From CAYGZA01 sp964354135 (GTDB taxonomy: Bacteria; Planctomycetota; Planctomycetia; Pirellulales; Thermoguttaceae), in assembly GCA_964354135.1 (NCBI GenBank), contig CAYGZA010000131.1:1-16299 (forward strand): 16,299 bases of DNA, in the 5' to 3' direction. Each line of letters starts with the position of its first letter. The stretch's first letter is position 1. The position numbers and the translations under genes were made by a program. Below the pieces are notes generated by a model. It did no database searches. It saw only the letters and a list, made by a program, of their open reading frames with translations, and was not told where the DNA came from. Of this stretch, positions 1 through 7,782 are shown one piece after another.

Positions 1-40
1 ACCTTTATGGAGTCGGTGGTTATGACTATTTGAACGGTAT

Positions 41-68
41 TGCCCCTAGCCCCTACCCCCTAGTCCCT
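41..68. repeat. Degenerate heptamer tandem tract upstream of yebC
   Basis: Four consecutive 7-base units can be read in phase: TGCCCCT, AGCCCCT, ACCCCCT and AGTCCCT. The tract ends 13 bases before the yebC start codon, in the space where a ribosome binding site would lie. It resembles in period, but not in exact unit, the CTGCC-type heptamer tracts at 2444-2492 and 12686-12727. The 40 bases to its left show no recognisable feature. Confidence 0.55.
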
Positions 69-81
69 CTGAGACACCCGT

Positions 82-837
82 ATGGCAGGTCATTCCCATT
101 GGGCCGGCATCAAGCACAAGAAGGCCCTGATTGATGCCAAGAAAGGAAAACTCTGGAGCAGGCTCTCCAAGGCGATCATCATCGCCGCCAAGCTGGGCGG
201 CGGCGATCCCGATGCCAACGTGCGGCTCCGCATCGCCATCGACGACGCCAAGGCCGTGAGTATGCCCAAGGAGAACATCCAGCGGGCGATCAAGCGCGGC
301 ACCGGCGAGCTGGACGGCGGCGCCCCCGAAGAAGCCCTCTACGAGGGTTACGGGCCCGGCGGCGTGGCGGTCCTTTGCGACGTGCTCACCGATAATCGCA
401 ACCGCACGGCCTCGGAGATCCGCAAGGTCTTCGAGCTCTCCGATGGCAAGCTCGGCGGCTCGGGCTGCGTCGCCTGGATGTTCGAGAAGAAGGGCTTCTT
501 CCTCATCCCCACCGGCAAAGTCGAGGAAGACACCCTCATGGAAGTCGCTCTGGAGGCCAGCGCCGACGACGTCCGCCGCTCCGGCGACAAGTTCGAGGTC
601 CTCTGCGGCCCGGAGGTGTATCAGACCGTCTCGCAAGCCCTGGCCAAAGCGGGAATTGAGCCGGAGGTGGGCGAAATCAGCCGCATCCCTAAGAACACCG
701 TCGACGTCTCCGATCCCGACACCGCCCGCAAGATCCTCAAGCTGATGAACCGGCTGGACGACCACGACGACGTGCAGAACGTCTCCTCGAACTTCAACAT
801 CTCCGAGGAGATCATGGCGCAGGTCGGGTCGGAGTGA
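82..837 (+). CDS. yebC: YebC/TACO1-family protein
   Basis: A 251-residue protein of the YebC/PmpR/TACO1 family, cytoplasmic nucleic-acid-associated proteins. Members have been described as DNA-binding regulators, and more recently as ribosome-associated factors that help translation through difficult sequences such as proline runs. The family N-terminus MAGHSHWAGIKHKK is intact. It is followed by the basic helical domain (about residues 20-75, including VSMPKENIQRAIKRG near 59-73), the YEGYGPGGVAV segment at 87-97 and TDNRNRTASEIR at 103-114. The length is normal for the family. ATG 82 is chosen because it begins the conserved N-terminus. No clear Shine-Dalgarno site precedes it, only a pyrimidine-rich tract. 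The ruvC/ruvAB genes that often accompany yebC are not next to it here. Family assignment is very secure; which molecular role applies is not decided by sequence. Confidence 0.97.
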   Translation: MAGHSHWAGIKHKKALIDAKKGKLWSRLSKAIIIAAKLGGGDPDANVRLRIAIDDAKAVSMPKENIQRAIKRGTGELDGGAPEEALYEGYGPGGVAVLCDVLTDNRNRTASEIRKVFELSDGKLGGSGCVAWMFEKKGFFLIPTGKVEEDTLMEVALEASADDVRRSGDKFEVLCGPEVYQTVSQALAKAGIEPEVGEISRIPKNTVDVSDPDTARKILKLMNRLDDHDDVQNVSSNFNISEEIMAQVGSE

Positions 838-895
838 GCGGTAGGGTGCGTGCTCGCACGCACGCCGGCCCGTGTGCCCATGCTTCGCAGAAGCA
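838..895. repeat. Palindromic intergenic element, two hairpins
   Basis: Directly after the yebC stop lies GCGGTAG (838-844), followed by a palindrome with arms GTGCGTGC (846-853) and GCACGCAC (856-863) around TC. A second hairpin, TGCTTC/GAAGCA with a GCA loop, is at 881-895. The GCGGTAG lead plus an alternating purine-pyrimidine hairpin containing GCTCG recurs in altered form at 10118-10142, which suggests a dispersed family. No T-run follows, so it is not a standard intrinsic terminator. Confidence 0.55.
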
Positions 896-941
896 GTGCA
901 GCGGCTGGTACACATCCGCGAGGAAGGGGGTCCGTTCAGCC

Positions 942-2276
942 ATGAATCGCAAGAGGCTGGTCCTGATCAATCCCGTCAACCCGCGGCGGACCGGCCTGAC
1001 AGTCACTCACGCGTCCCGCTTCCCGCCGCTGAGCCTGGGCATCCTCGCCGGCTTGACGCCCCACTCCTGGCAGGTTGAGCTGGTGGACGAGAACTGGGAG
1101 CCGTTCGCCTACCGGGATGCCGATCTGGTGGGCATCACCGCGTTCACCGCCTCGGTCAACCGGGCCTACCAGATCGCTGCACGCTATCGCCAGCGAGGCA
1201 CTCCCGTGGTGATGGGGGGCATCCACGCCTCCACTCGCCCCGAAGAGGCCCTCCGCTTCGTGGACGCCGTCGTCATCGGCGAGGCCGAGACGGTCTGGGA
1301 TCGGGTACTGTCCGATGCTCAGGCGGGACGGCTCCGGAAAACCTACCGGGCCGAATTGCCGAGCCTGGCGGGCCTTCCTTGCCCGCGTCGCGACTTGTTC
1401 CACCGCCGCTACGGCTTTGCCTCGGTCCAGACTTCCCGGGGCTGCCCGATGGACTGCGAGTTCTGCTCGGTCCCGAATTTCAACGGGCGGCGCTACCGCC
1501 GACGCCCGCCCGGGGAAGTGCTCGACGAGCTCCAAACCATTCCCCAGCGGAGAGTGATCTTCGTGGACGACAACCTCATCGGCTACGGCGAGCACGACCG
1601 GCAACAGGCCCTGGAGTTGTTCCGCGGGATGGTCCAGCGCCGGCTGCGCAAGTGGTGGGCCTGCCAGGCCTCGCTCAACTTCGCCGACGACGAGGTGCTC
1701 CATTGGGCGAGCCGTGCGGGCTGCAAGGTCGTCCTCTTGGGACTGGAGGCCGAAGAGCCGGGCGCCCTGGCGGAAATGAACAAGCGGCTCAACCTCCGGC
1801 TCGGCGTGGAGGCCTATGCCGAGATCTTTCGCCGCATCCACCGGGCCGGGATCGCCGTGCTGGGGGCGTTCATCTTCGGCCTGGACGGCGACACGCCGCA
1901 GAAACTCCATCGCCGCGCCGGCTACATGATCCACAGCGGCGTGGACGGAATGCAGATCACGTTCCTGACTCCCTTCCCGGGCACGCGCCTCTTCGACCGC
2001 CTGCAAGAGGACCGGCGCCTGCTCTACAGCGACTTTCCCCGGGACTGGGACCGCTACAACATGGCCGGGGCCGTCTATCGGCCCCTCAGAGTGTCGCCGG
2101 AAACCCTCCTGCGCACGATGCGCCAATGCGCCCGGCGAGTCTATTCCTGGCCCGTGCTGGTCCGCAAAGCGGCGCAGACGCTCGCCGCCACCCGAGACCC
2201 GATTGCGACGGGCCTCGTCTGGCAGACCAACATCGCCTTCCGCCACGTGGCGTTGGCCGATACCACGTGTACTTAG
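942..2276 (+). CDS. B12-binding-type radical SAM protein
   Basis: A 444-residue radical SAM enzyme with an N-terminal cobalamin-binding-like domain (about residues 1-130; VVMGGIHASTRPEEAL at 89-104, VVIGEAE at 110-116). The radical SAM core carries the cluster-binding CX3CX2C motif at C168, C172 and C175 within TSRGCPMDCEFCSVPNF. Core strands show VDDNLIGYG at 208-216 and LTPFPGTRLFDRL at 342-354, the pattern of B12-dependent radical SAM proteins of the type carrying a DUF4070-like C-terminal region. The family uses a [4Fe-4S] cluster and SAM for methylations or rearrangements; the substrate cannot be told from sequence. ATG 942 is preferred because it begins the typical N-terminus (MNRKRLVLINPVNP) and has AGGAAGG upstream at 921-927. 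A GTG at 834 would add 36 residues encoded by the palindromic repeat. No partner gene suggests a pathway. Confidence 0.93.
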   Translation: MNRKRLVLINPVNPRRTGLTVTHASRFPPLSLGILAGLTPHSWQVELVDENWEPFAYRDADLVGITAFTASVNRAYQIAARYRQRGTPVVMGGIHASTRPEEALRFVDAVVIGEAETVWDRVLSDAQAGRLRKTYRAELPSLAGLPCPRRDLFHRRYGFASVQTSRGCPMDCEFCSVPNFNGRRYRRRPPGEVLDELQTIPQRRVIFVDDNLIGYGEHDRQQALELFRGMVQRRLRKWWACQASLNFADDEVLHWASRAGCKVVLLGLEAEEPGALAEMNKRLNLRLGVEAYAEIFRRIHRAGIAVLGAFIFGLDGDTPQKLHRRAGYMIHSGVDGMQITFLTPFPGTRLFDRLQEDRRLLYSDFPRDWDRYNMAGAVYRPLRVSPETLLRTMRQCARRVYSWPVLVRKAAQTLAATRDPIATGLVWQTNIAFRHVALADTTCT

Positions 2277-2336
2277 TCGAGGGAAAGAGGTTGGGACTCC
2301 AAGAGCAAAGCGTGATCCAAGCCGTCGAGCAAACCT

Positions 2337-2361
2337 CGTGACGACGCTCTGCGTCGTCACG
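2337..2361. repeat. Perfect 11-bp hairpin downstream of the radical SAM gene
   Basis: The arms CGTGACGACGC (2337-2347) and GCGTCGTCACG (2351-2361) pair perfectly around a TCT loop. It lies 60 bases past the radical SAM stop, in a convergent gap. It could end transcription from either side, but has no T-run on either strand. Its compact symmetrical form suggests a REP-like palindromic unit. Confidence 0.6.
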
Positions 2362-2421
2362 CATTGCTGGAGGCTCTGTGGCCTAGATTCGACCGCGACC
2401 CATTGCGGCGATGAAGATTGC

Positions 2422-2492
2422 GCCCGGCGTAGCCGCCGGGGCTAACTGCCGACTGCCCACCGCCGGCTGCCCACTGCCCTCTGCCCACTCCT
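2422..2492. repeat. Hairpin plus 7-base tandem tract (copy B)
   Basis: An imperfect hairpin (GCCCGGCG at 2422-2429 against CGCCGGGGC at 2434-2442, one bulged G) leads into seven in-phase heptamers at 2444-2492: AACTGCC, GACTGCC, CACCGCC, GGCTGCC, CACTGCC, CTCTGCC, CACTCCT. The 12-mer GCCGCCGGGGCT (2432-2443) directly abuts the first heptamer. The same 12-mer abuts the first heptamer at 12674-12685, so the two loci are copies of one element. The tract ends two bases from the stop codon of the convergent cytochrome gene. The rest of 2277-2494 contains no supported gene. Confidence 0.75.
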
Positions 2493-2494
2493 TT

Positions 2495-4135
2495 TCACTT
2501 CTTCTCGTAGTGCTCCACGTCGGGCCAGTAGGTCTCGAACTTGTAGTCGGGGCTGTTGTCCAGGTCGTGGCAGGTGACGCACAATTGCTTTTCCGACTCG
2601 GCCTTGGTGACGACCGCCGCCTTCTGGAGCTTCTTCTGGAGGGCGGGATCGTTCTTGATCTCCGCGTCGCAGTGGGCCCCGCCGGGCCCGTGGCACGACT
2701 CGCAGCCCACGTTGACCAACTGCGGCGTCTTCTGCCGGCTCAGGAAGCCGCCCTTGTAGGGGAAATACTCCGTCGGATGCCAACCGACGACGTGGCAACT
2801 GATGCACTCGGGGTCGAAGTTCCGCGGCGGGACCGCCTTCACCAGCGTCTCGTAAGCCTTGGCGTGGCCCGATCTCTTCCAGATGCGGTAGGATTCCTCG
2901 TGGCAGGACTCGCACTTCTCCGAGCCCACGTAGGCCCCGAGGGCTTCGGCCTTCGGATTGGGCATCGGGCGGACGTTCAGCCCGTCGAGCCCGAGCCTCT
3001 CCAAGGCGTCCTGGTAGCCCTTCATGAGGGCCTGCATTTCCTGCGCGGAGCTGTAGCGCGAGTCGAGGAGCACCCGCTGGTACCGGACCGGGCGGGCCGG
3101 ATCGTCGTAGAAGCCGAGCACCACGGCGGCCATCCCCTTCTCGCCGACCTCGACGAGCATCGTCTTGCGGCCGACCACTTGGGGCTTGTCGCCGGGCGGC
3201 TCGGCCGGTCCCCCGGCGGTTACCACCACGTCGAACTCGGGGAACCTCTGCGCCAGCACCAACGACTCTTCCATCGTGGCGTGGGCCAGGAGGATCAGCA
3301 GGTCGCAGTTCTCCTTTCGCAGCTCGAGGAGAATCTGCTTCAGCGCGACCTCGGCCGCTTTCATCTCCAGGTCGGGGTTGTGGATTTCCTTCTGGTACGC
3401 CGGGCCGAGGATCGACGTGATCCCGAGCTTCATGCCCCCGCGCTGGACGACGCGCTTCTGCGGAGTCAGCCCGAGGTCGAAACCGTAGAGCGCGACGTTG
3501 GCCGAGACGAAGATGCTCTCTTTGCCGCCGACGCCGGCGACGTGCGAGGTCACCTCGCTGGCGGGGAGCTTCAGCTCGGCCTTGCCCAGGGCAATCGCGT
3601 CGTAGCCGATCTTCTTCATGGCCTCGGCGGTGATCTGGAACTTCAGCTCGGCCTGCTTCCCCCAGCCCTTGCAGTTGCCCCCGACGTCGACGCCGACCAC
3701 CGGCCAGCGGCGCGTGCGGCGCAAGTCCTCGAACATCGAATAGCGGCGGCTGATCCCGCCCTTCATCCGCTCCAAACCGGCGCAGCCGCACGGCTCCAGA
3801 TAGCCGTCCTCGCGGCCGGTGATCACCAGGGCCAGCTTGGGCTTGGGCCAGCGCTCGAAGAACACGCGGTTCTCTTTGATGGGATCGAAGGGCACCTCGT
3901 TATGTTTCTTCTTGCCGAGTGCGCCCGGCTTGGCGCCGGTCCGCAACGGGTTGCTCGGCGACTGCCGTTCCCCGGGACGCCGCGACGATGGAAGAGCAGC
4001 CGGGCCCGAATCGGCTCCCGGGCCCTCGGCCGAGGAACATCCGGCCGTCAAGGCCACGCACCAAGCGGCTGCAACGGCGCACGGTCGGGTCCATCCGGGC
4101 AATCTAGTCCTTCTCATGAGCACATTCCACGACAT
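2495..4135 (-). CDS. Lipoprotein: degenerate phosphoesterase-like domain fused to tetraheme cytochrome c
   Basis: A 546-residue exported protein. A lipoprotein signal peptide ends in the lipobox LTAGC (residues 29-33), predicting membrane anchoring on the outer face of the inner membrane or in the outer membrane. After a low-complexity linker, residues 100-360 resemble the UshA/5'-nucleotidase-type metallophosphoesterase fold as found in planctomycete cytochromes, with GYLEPCGCAG at 111-120. The usual metal ligands look degraded (for example LGKAEL at 183-188 where GNHE-like residues are expected). Residues 400-546 form a cytochrome c554/c'-like tetraheme domain with four CXXCH sites: C408-H412, C444-H448, C478-H482 and C519-H523. 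H424 in SGHAKAYETL is a likely axial ligand. Probable role: extracytoplasmic electron transfer; partner unknown. ATG 4117 (residue 7) is an equally good start and gives a more typical signal peptide. It follows DUF1573 by 42 bases and is probably cotranscribed. Confidence 0.9.
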   Translation of the reverse strand: MSWNVLMRRTRLPGWTRPCAVAAAWCVALTAGCSSAEGPGADSGPAALPSSRRPGERQSPSNPLRTGAKPGALGKKKHNEVPFDPIKENRVFFERWPKPKLALVITGREDGYLEPCGCAGLERMKGGISRRYSMFEDLRRTRRWPVVGVDVGGNCKGWGKQAELKFQITAEAMKKIGYDAIALGKAELKLPASEVTSHVAGVGGKESIFVSANVALYGFDLGLTPQKRVVQRGGMKLGITSILGPAYQKEIHNPDLEMKAAEVALKQILLELRKENCDLLILLAHATMEESLVLAQRFPEFDVVVTAGGPAEPPGDKPQVVGRKTMLVEVGEKGMAAVVLGFYDDPARPVRYQRVLLDSRYSSAQEMQALMKGYQDALERLGLDGLNVRPMPNPKAEALGAYVGSEKCESCHEESYRIWKRSGHAKAYETLVKAVPPRNFDPECISCHVVGWHPTEYFPYKGGFLSRQKTPQLVNVGCESCHGPGGAHCDAEIKNDPALQKKLQKAAVVTKAESEKQLCVTCHDLDNSPDYKFETYWPDVEHYEKK

Positions 4136-4177
4136 CGGGCAAGTACACGGGGTCCCTCCGCCGCCGGCAGGCCGGTC

Positions 4178-5362
4178 TCAGTCCTGCACGGCAAACCGGA
4201 CCCGGATTATCAGCGAAGAAGCAGGCGGCGGAAGGCCGGTCTCGAGCAGAATCCGGCCGAGGCGCCCCTGCTCCGATCCCAAGTGATTGGCGGGGGGGCT
4301 CCCTTTCGGAATCCGAATCGCGATGAGTGTTTGGGACACCGGCCGGCCCGGAAGTTCCGTGGCCTGGCCGATTTCGACCTTCAGCAGGTCGGGCCAGATC
4401 TCCTTGGGTTTGAGTTTCACCTCCTTGTGATGCGGTCCTCGGGCAAGGACGAGCAAGCGCCGCTCGGCGCCTTCGCGGCTGCTGACATTGTCGACCATCA
4501 GTATCCCTAGATCGCTATCAAAGCCCGCGCCGGCCACGGAAAGGTCGCTGACGACCTTCCCCTGGACGAGCAGATCGAGCTTCGGGCTCGTCTTGATGCC
4601 GGTCTTCACGCGGATTGTCTGCCGAAACGTCCCCGTGGGCAATCCCGGTTTGACGGTGACGTGCCCCGAGTACCCGCTCTTGGCGTCCTTTTCCTCCGCC
4701 AGTTGGGCGGGGGTCATTGGCGCCAGCTTGATCTCGAAATGGTCGGCGAACTGCGGCTCCAGCAATTCGTAGCCGTCTATCCGGAGGCGGTCGGGTACGT
4801 AGCCGAGGATTTGCACGGGCTGGCTCGTGGGTTCCCCCGCCGCAACGCTCGTGAACGCGATCTCGGCCGGCACGGATTTCACCGCCGTGATGGCTCGGCC
4901 GGAGACAATGAGGGTCAGGCGGGGCCGGCTTGGATCGTTCGTGGTGATCGTCGCGGAGTGGCGGAAGGGCCCTTCCACCTTGGGCGTCCACTCCAAGATG
5001 ACCTTGGTGGACTCCCCTGGTTGGAGTCCGGTCTTCTCCAAGGCGGAGACCGTACACTTGCAACTGGTCTCCCCTTTGGTGAGGGTGAGGGCCTTGGTGC
5101 CGACGTTGGAGATCTGGAAGGAGTGTTTGTCCATTACTTGGCTTTCCACGACGCCGCACTCGTGCGTCTCCTTGTCGACAGCCACCTTGGGCCCCTCCCG
5201 AGACATCGCCTTTTCCAACGAGGGCACAGGCTCGGTTCTCGTTCCCCTCACCCCCTCCGGAGTGCCATCCCAAGGGGCCAGATGGACGCGCAACCGCGTG
5301 ATTCCAACACCCAGCCCCAACCCAAGAACCAACGACAGCACCACCACATGCCAACTCTTCAT
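4178..5362 (-). CDS. DUF1573 domain protein, exported or membrane-anchored
   Basis: A 394-residue protein with one N-terminal hydrophobic segment (residues 5-22, VVVLSLVLGLGLGVG), acting as a signal peptide or anchor, so it should work outside the cytoplasm. Residues 58-158 form a DUF1573 domain, an Ig/ASH-like beta sandwich: the strand pattern HECGVVESQ, SFQISNVGTKALTL, the loop SCKC (100-103) and TNDPSRPRLTLIVSGRA are family features. Residues 160-394 look like further beta-rich repeats of the same kind. The Cys-X-Cys loop is common in planctomycete and Bacteroidetes members; its function is unknown. ATG 5362 is chosen because it begins the signal peptide and has GGCGAG eight bases upstream. 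A GTG at 5371 would add only three residues. It sits 80 bases after the O-antigen ligase-type gene and 42 before the cytochrome gene. Molecular function not established. Confidence 0.88.
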   Translation of the reverse strand: MKSWHVVVLSLVLGLGLGVGITRLRVHLAPWDGTPEGVRGTRTEPVPSLEKAMSREGPKVAVDKETHECGVVESQVMDKHSFQISNVGTKALTLTKGETSCKCTVSALEKTGLQPGESTKVILEWTPKVEGPFRHSATITTNDPSRPRLTLIVSGRAITAVKSVPAEIAFTSVAAGEPTSQPVQILGYVPDRLRIDGYELLEPQFADHFEIKLAPMTPAQLAEEKDAKSGYSGHVTVKPGLPTGTFRQTIRVKTGIKTSPKLDLLVQGKVVSDLSVAGAGFDSDLGILMVDNVSSREGAERRLLVLARGPHHKEVKLKPKEIWPDLLKVEIGQATELPGRPVSQTLIAIRIPKGSPPANHLGSEQGRLGRILLETGLPPPASSLIIRVRFAVQD

Positions 5363-5404
5363 GGAACACACTCGCCACCAACGAGGGACACCGATTACTA
5401 CCTG

Positions 5405-5432
5405 CCCGCGACCATCGCATCATCGTCGCGGG
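5405..5432. repeat. Hairpin between the O-antigen ligase-type gene and DUF1573
   Basis: The arms CCCGCGAC (5405-5412) and GTCGCGGG (5425-5432) pair perfectly over a 12-base loop. In minus-strand mRNA it lies 10 bases after the membrane-protein stop and 42 bases before the DUF1573 start. No T-run follows, so it may act as an RNA-stability or partial-termination element rather than a full terminator. Confidence 0.5.
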
Positions 5433-5442
5433 ACTGCCTAGG

Positions 5443-7782
5443 TCAATTCCGATCAGAAGTATTACGCTCCAAGGACTTACGGAGTTCGTCGGGGAGCTTC
5501 ATGTCGAAGTGGGGAGTGATCCGGTCGAGCCACAGGGCCTTTTCCGCCTGCTCCTGAAAACCGGCGCGGTCACCCGTGGTTCGGAGGGCCAACGCGAGGC
5601 CCGCCCGGTAAACGGCGCAATTCGGATACAAGTCGACCGCGCGACGGTATGCCGCAATCGCCTTCTGCAAGTGCGATTCCTCCCTAGTCTTAGCATAGAT
5701 CGCCAAGTACCGCTCGCCGGCGGCGTGCCACGCGGAGCTGGCGTTAGGAGCCAGCAAGGCGGCCCTCTCTGTGTACTCCTCAAACCGCCGAAGGATGCTC
5801 CCCGTTGGGGGGGTCTTGCCCTGCGAGAACGCCCAGGTCGCCAGCTCGTTCCAGGGTTCCGCCGAAAGCCGATCGGCTCGGGCGGCCTCCAGCAGTCGCT
5901 CCTCTTGCCGCAGCGGATACTGCTGGGCCTGTTCCAGTAAGAGACGGCATCGCAGCACCGGCTCGTACGCCGTGTAGTAGCATGCGGCAGTCAGGCTGCC
6001 GGCAAGAACGAGGAGGCCCAACGCCACGCGGCGGGGCAACGCACGGGGCGCTCCCCGGCCGCCGAGGTTCAGCCCCAACGCCACGAGCACCCAGAGCGTA
6101 CCCGCCACGCCCGCATAACCGATCCCTCCGGCAGCCAGCAGATTCACCAGGAGCACCGCACCGCCGATCGCGGGGAGCGTGGGTGTCAACGTTCCATGCT
6201 CGACCCACCCGGCAAGGACTGCCCCCGTGGCAATGGCAGCGGGAAGTCCAATAACCAACACCGAGGGGAGTGCCAGCCCAGGAAAGAACGGAAACCACTC
6301 GATCGGCGCATCGGCTATCCGGCTGATCGGCAACACCAGCAAGAAGCCGAAAACGCCCCCCGCCAGAACGAGCCACGGCCGGTCGCCCCCTGGGGTTTCA
6401 GACGGAGCCAACGGCAAACGGCCGGGGGCAACGGGCGACGCGGAACGAGCTGGGGCCGGCGCCTCGCTGGCCGGCTGCGGGCCGCGAGCCGGTTGCGGTG
6501 AAGCAAACCCGCGTGTGGGAGTGAAGGCTGGCTGTCGTGGCCGGCCCCTCCAGACTGCCCAACCGAAGCCGCCGAGCACAAACAACAGGGCCAGCACGGC
6601 GGGTGTCCCGGCCGTGGCCCAGACTTCCAGGAGGAAACTGTGCGGGTCGGCGATCTCCTCGCTGGCCTCGGGCAGCTTGTAGGCCGTGTAGGCATGTTGG
6701 AAATTGCCCGGCCCGCAACCGGCCCACGGGTAATCGGCGATCATCCGCCATGTGGCGTCCCAGTATTGCAGGCGAAAACCGAGCGACTTGGTGGCCTGCG
6801 TGAGCAACTCGATCTCCAGGCCGCCGCTGCCCAGAGCCACGGCCATCCCGAGCACGGCGATGATCGCGAGGGCGATGACCAGTCTCCCGCGAACGCGGGC
6901 CGCGATCGGCCGGGCCCAGAGAAGGAGCAAGACGATGCCGGTGAGGGCCGCCAGGTATCCGCTGCGGCTTTTCGTCAGCAGTAGACACGCTGCCACGACC
7001 CCGGCAGCCGACATGGCTCCGATCAGGCTCCTCAGTCTTGCCGCGTCGCGACTCGCGACCGCCGACAATCCTATCCCGAGCAGCACGACGAGCCACGGGG
7101 CCAGACAGCCGGCCAGCGAGTTGGTCAGCGCGAACGTTGCCAGAGGCTCCTTGCTCTCCAGCCGCTTCTCGAAGAGCAGCCTTTGCGGCGATCCTTCCGG
7201 GAACCAGAGGCCCGCGGCCTGGAGGGCCTTCTCCTGGTTTTCCTGGTAGAACCTCTGCGTGGCCGGCATCTCGTAGAAGTGCTGGTACAGTCCATAAGCG
7301 GCCAAGGCAACCGCCACCGCGCCCATCACAACGACGATCGCCCGGGCCTCCCGCGGGCCGCCGACCAACTGCCGCATGAGGAAGAAGCCCAGACCGAAGC
7401 CAACCCATTCCCAAAGCATGTTCACGGCGGGGCGCGGGCTGACGTGGGCGGCGGCCCAAATTGCCGACACCGCGTGCAGTCCGACCAGGAGCACCACCGC
7501 GGCGTCCACCCACCCGAACCGCAGGCGAAGCTCCCGGCGGCCGATCGCGCCCAAGAGCCAGAATACCGCCAGGGCAGTCCAGAGCATGACCACGGGCAGG
7601 CCGTCGCCGCGGGCCGCCACCGACTCGCTGGGATAGAGGGGGCGGACGACCCACAGCCCGCAGGCCGCACCCAAGAGCCATGGGCGCAAGCGGTCTTGGG
7701 CTTCGGTGGTCCTGGTGGGGTGTGCGTGCCCGGGCTTCGCGTCGGCGGGTTTGCCGCGTCGGTGCGGCTTAGGTCTGGCCAT
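5443..7782 (-). CDS. O-antigen ligase/polymerase-family membrane protein with TPR-like tail
   Basis: A 779-residue polytopic inner-membrane protein. About a dozen hydrophobic segments span residues 35-600. The O-antigen ligase/Wzy core motifs are visible: LLTKSRSGYLAALTG (268-282), AGCGPGNFQHAY (354-365) and DPHSFLLEVWATAGTPAVLALL (379-400). R273 and H381 are plausible counterparts of the essential Arg and His of WaaL-type ligases. A proline/alanine-rich insertion (about 412-468) splits the membrane region. Residues 625-760 are soluble and helical, with TPR-like units (HLQKAIAAYRRAVDLYPNCAVYRAGLALALRTTGD), as in many planctomycete homologues. Expected role: joining or polymerising lipid-linked glycans at the periplasmic face, or glycosylating protein; the acceptor is unknown. 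The start has GGGAAGGA eight bases upstream and overlaps the end of the transferase gene by 14 bases, indicating coupled translation. Confidence 0.9.
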   Translation of the reverse strand: MARPKPHRRGKPADAKPGHAHPTRTTEAQDRLRPWLLGAACGLWVVRPLYPSESVAARGDGLPVVMLWTALAVFWLLGAIGRRELRLRFGWVDAAVVLLVGLHAVSAIWAAAHVSPRPAVNMLWEWVGFGLGFFLMRQLVGGPREARAIVVVMGAVAVALAAYGLYQHFYEMPATQRFYQENQEKALQAAGLWFPEGSPQRLLFEKRLESKEPLATFALTNSLAGCLAPWLVVLLGIGLSAVASRDAARLRSLIGAMSAAGVVAACLLLTKSRSGYLAALTGIVLLLLWARPIAARVRGRLVIALAIIAVLGMAVALGSGGLEIELLTQATKSLGFRLQYWDATWRMIADYPWAGCGPGNFQHAYTAYKLPEASEEIADPHSFLLEVWATAGTPAVLALLFVLGGFGWAVWRGRPRQPAFTPTRGFASPQPARGPQPASEAPAPARSASPVAPGRLPLAPSETPGGDRPWLVLAGGVFGFLLVLPISRIADAPIEWFPFFPGLALPSVLVIGLPAAIATGAVLAGWVEHGTLTPTLPAIGGAVLLVNLLAAGGIGYAGVAGTLWVLVALGLNLGGRGAPRALPRRVALGLLVLAGSLTAACYYTAYEPVLRCRLLLEQAQQYPLRQEERLLEAARADRLSAEPWNELATWAFSQGKTPPTGSILRRFEEYTERAALLAPNASSAWHAAGERYLAIYAKTREESHLQKAIAAYRRAVDLYPNCAVYRAGLALALRTTGDRAGFQEQAEKALWLDRITPHFDMKLPDELRKSLERNTSDRN

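Noticed and set aside
834..941. Upstream GTG start for the radical SAM protein, overlapping the yebC stop
   Set aside because: The extra 36 residues come from the palindromic repeat and precede the typical N-terminus; ATG 942 has a Shine-Dalgarno-like site.
936..2360. 474-residue minus-strand open frame opposite the radical SAM gene
   Set aside because: Antisense shadow of a gene with an intact CX3CX2C motif; rich in low-complexity Arg/Ala/Gly/His with no domain.
2444..2492. CRISPR-like repeat array
   Set aside because: The units are 7 bases in direct tandem without spacers, and no cas genes are present.
2411..4510. 699-residue open frame on the plus strand opposite the cytochrome and DUF1573 genes
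   Set aside because: It lies antisense to two genes with clear motifs (four CXXCH sites, DUF1573), shows no recognisable domain, and its long length is expected from codon bias in GC-rich DNA.
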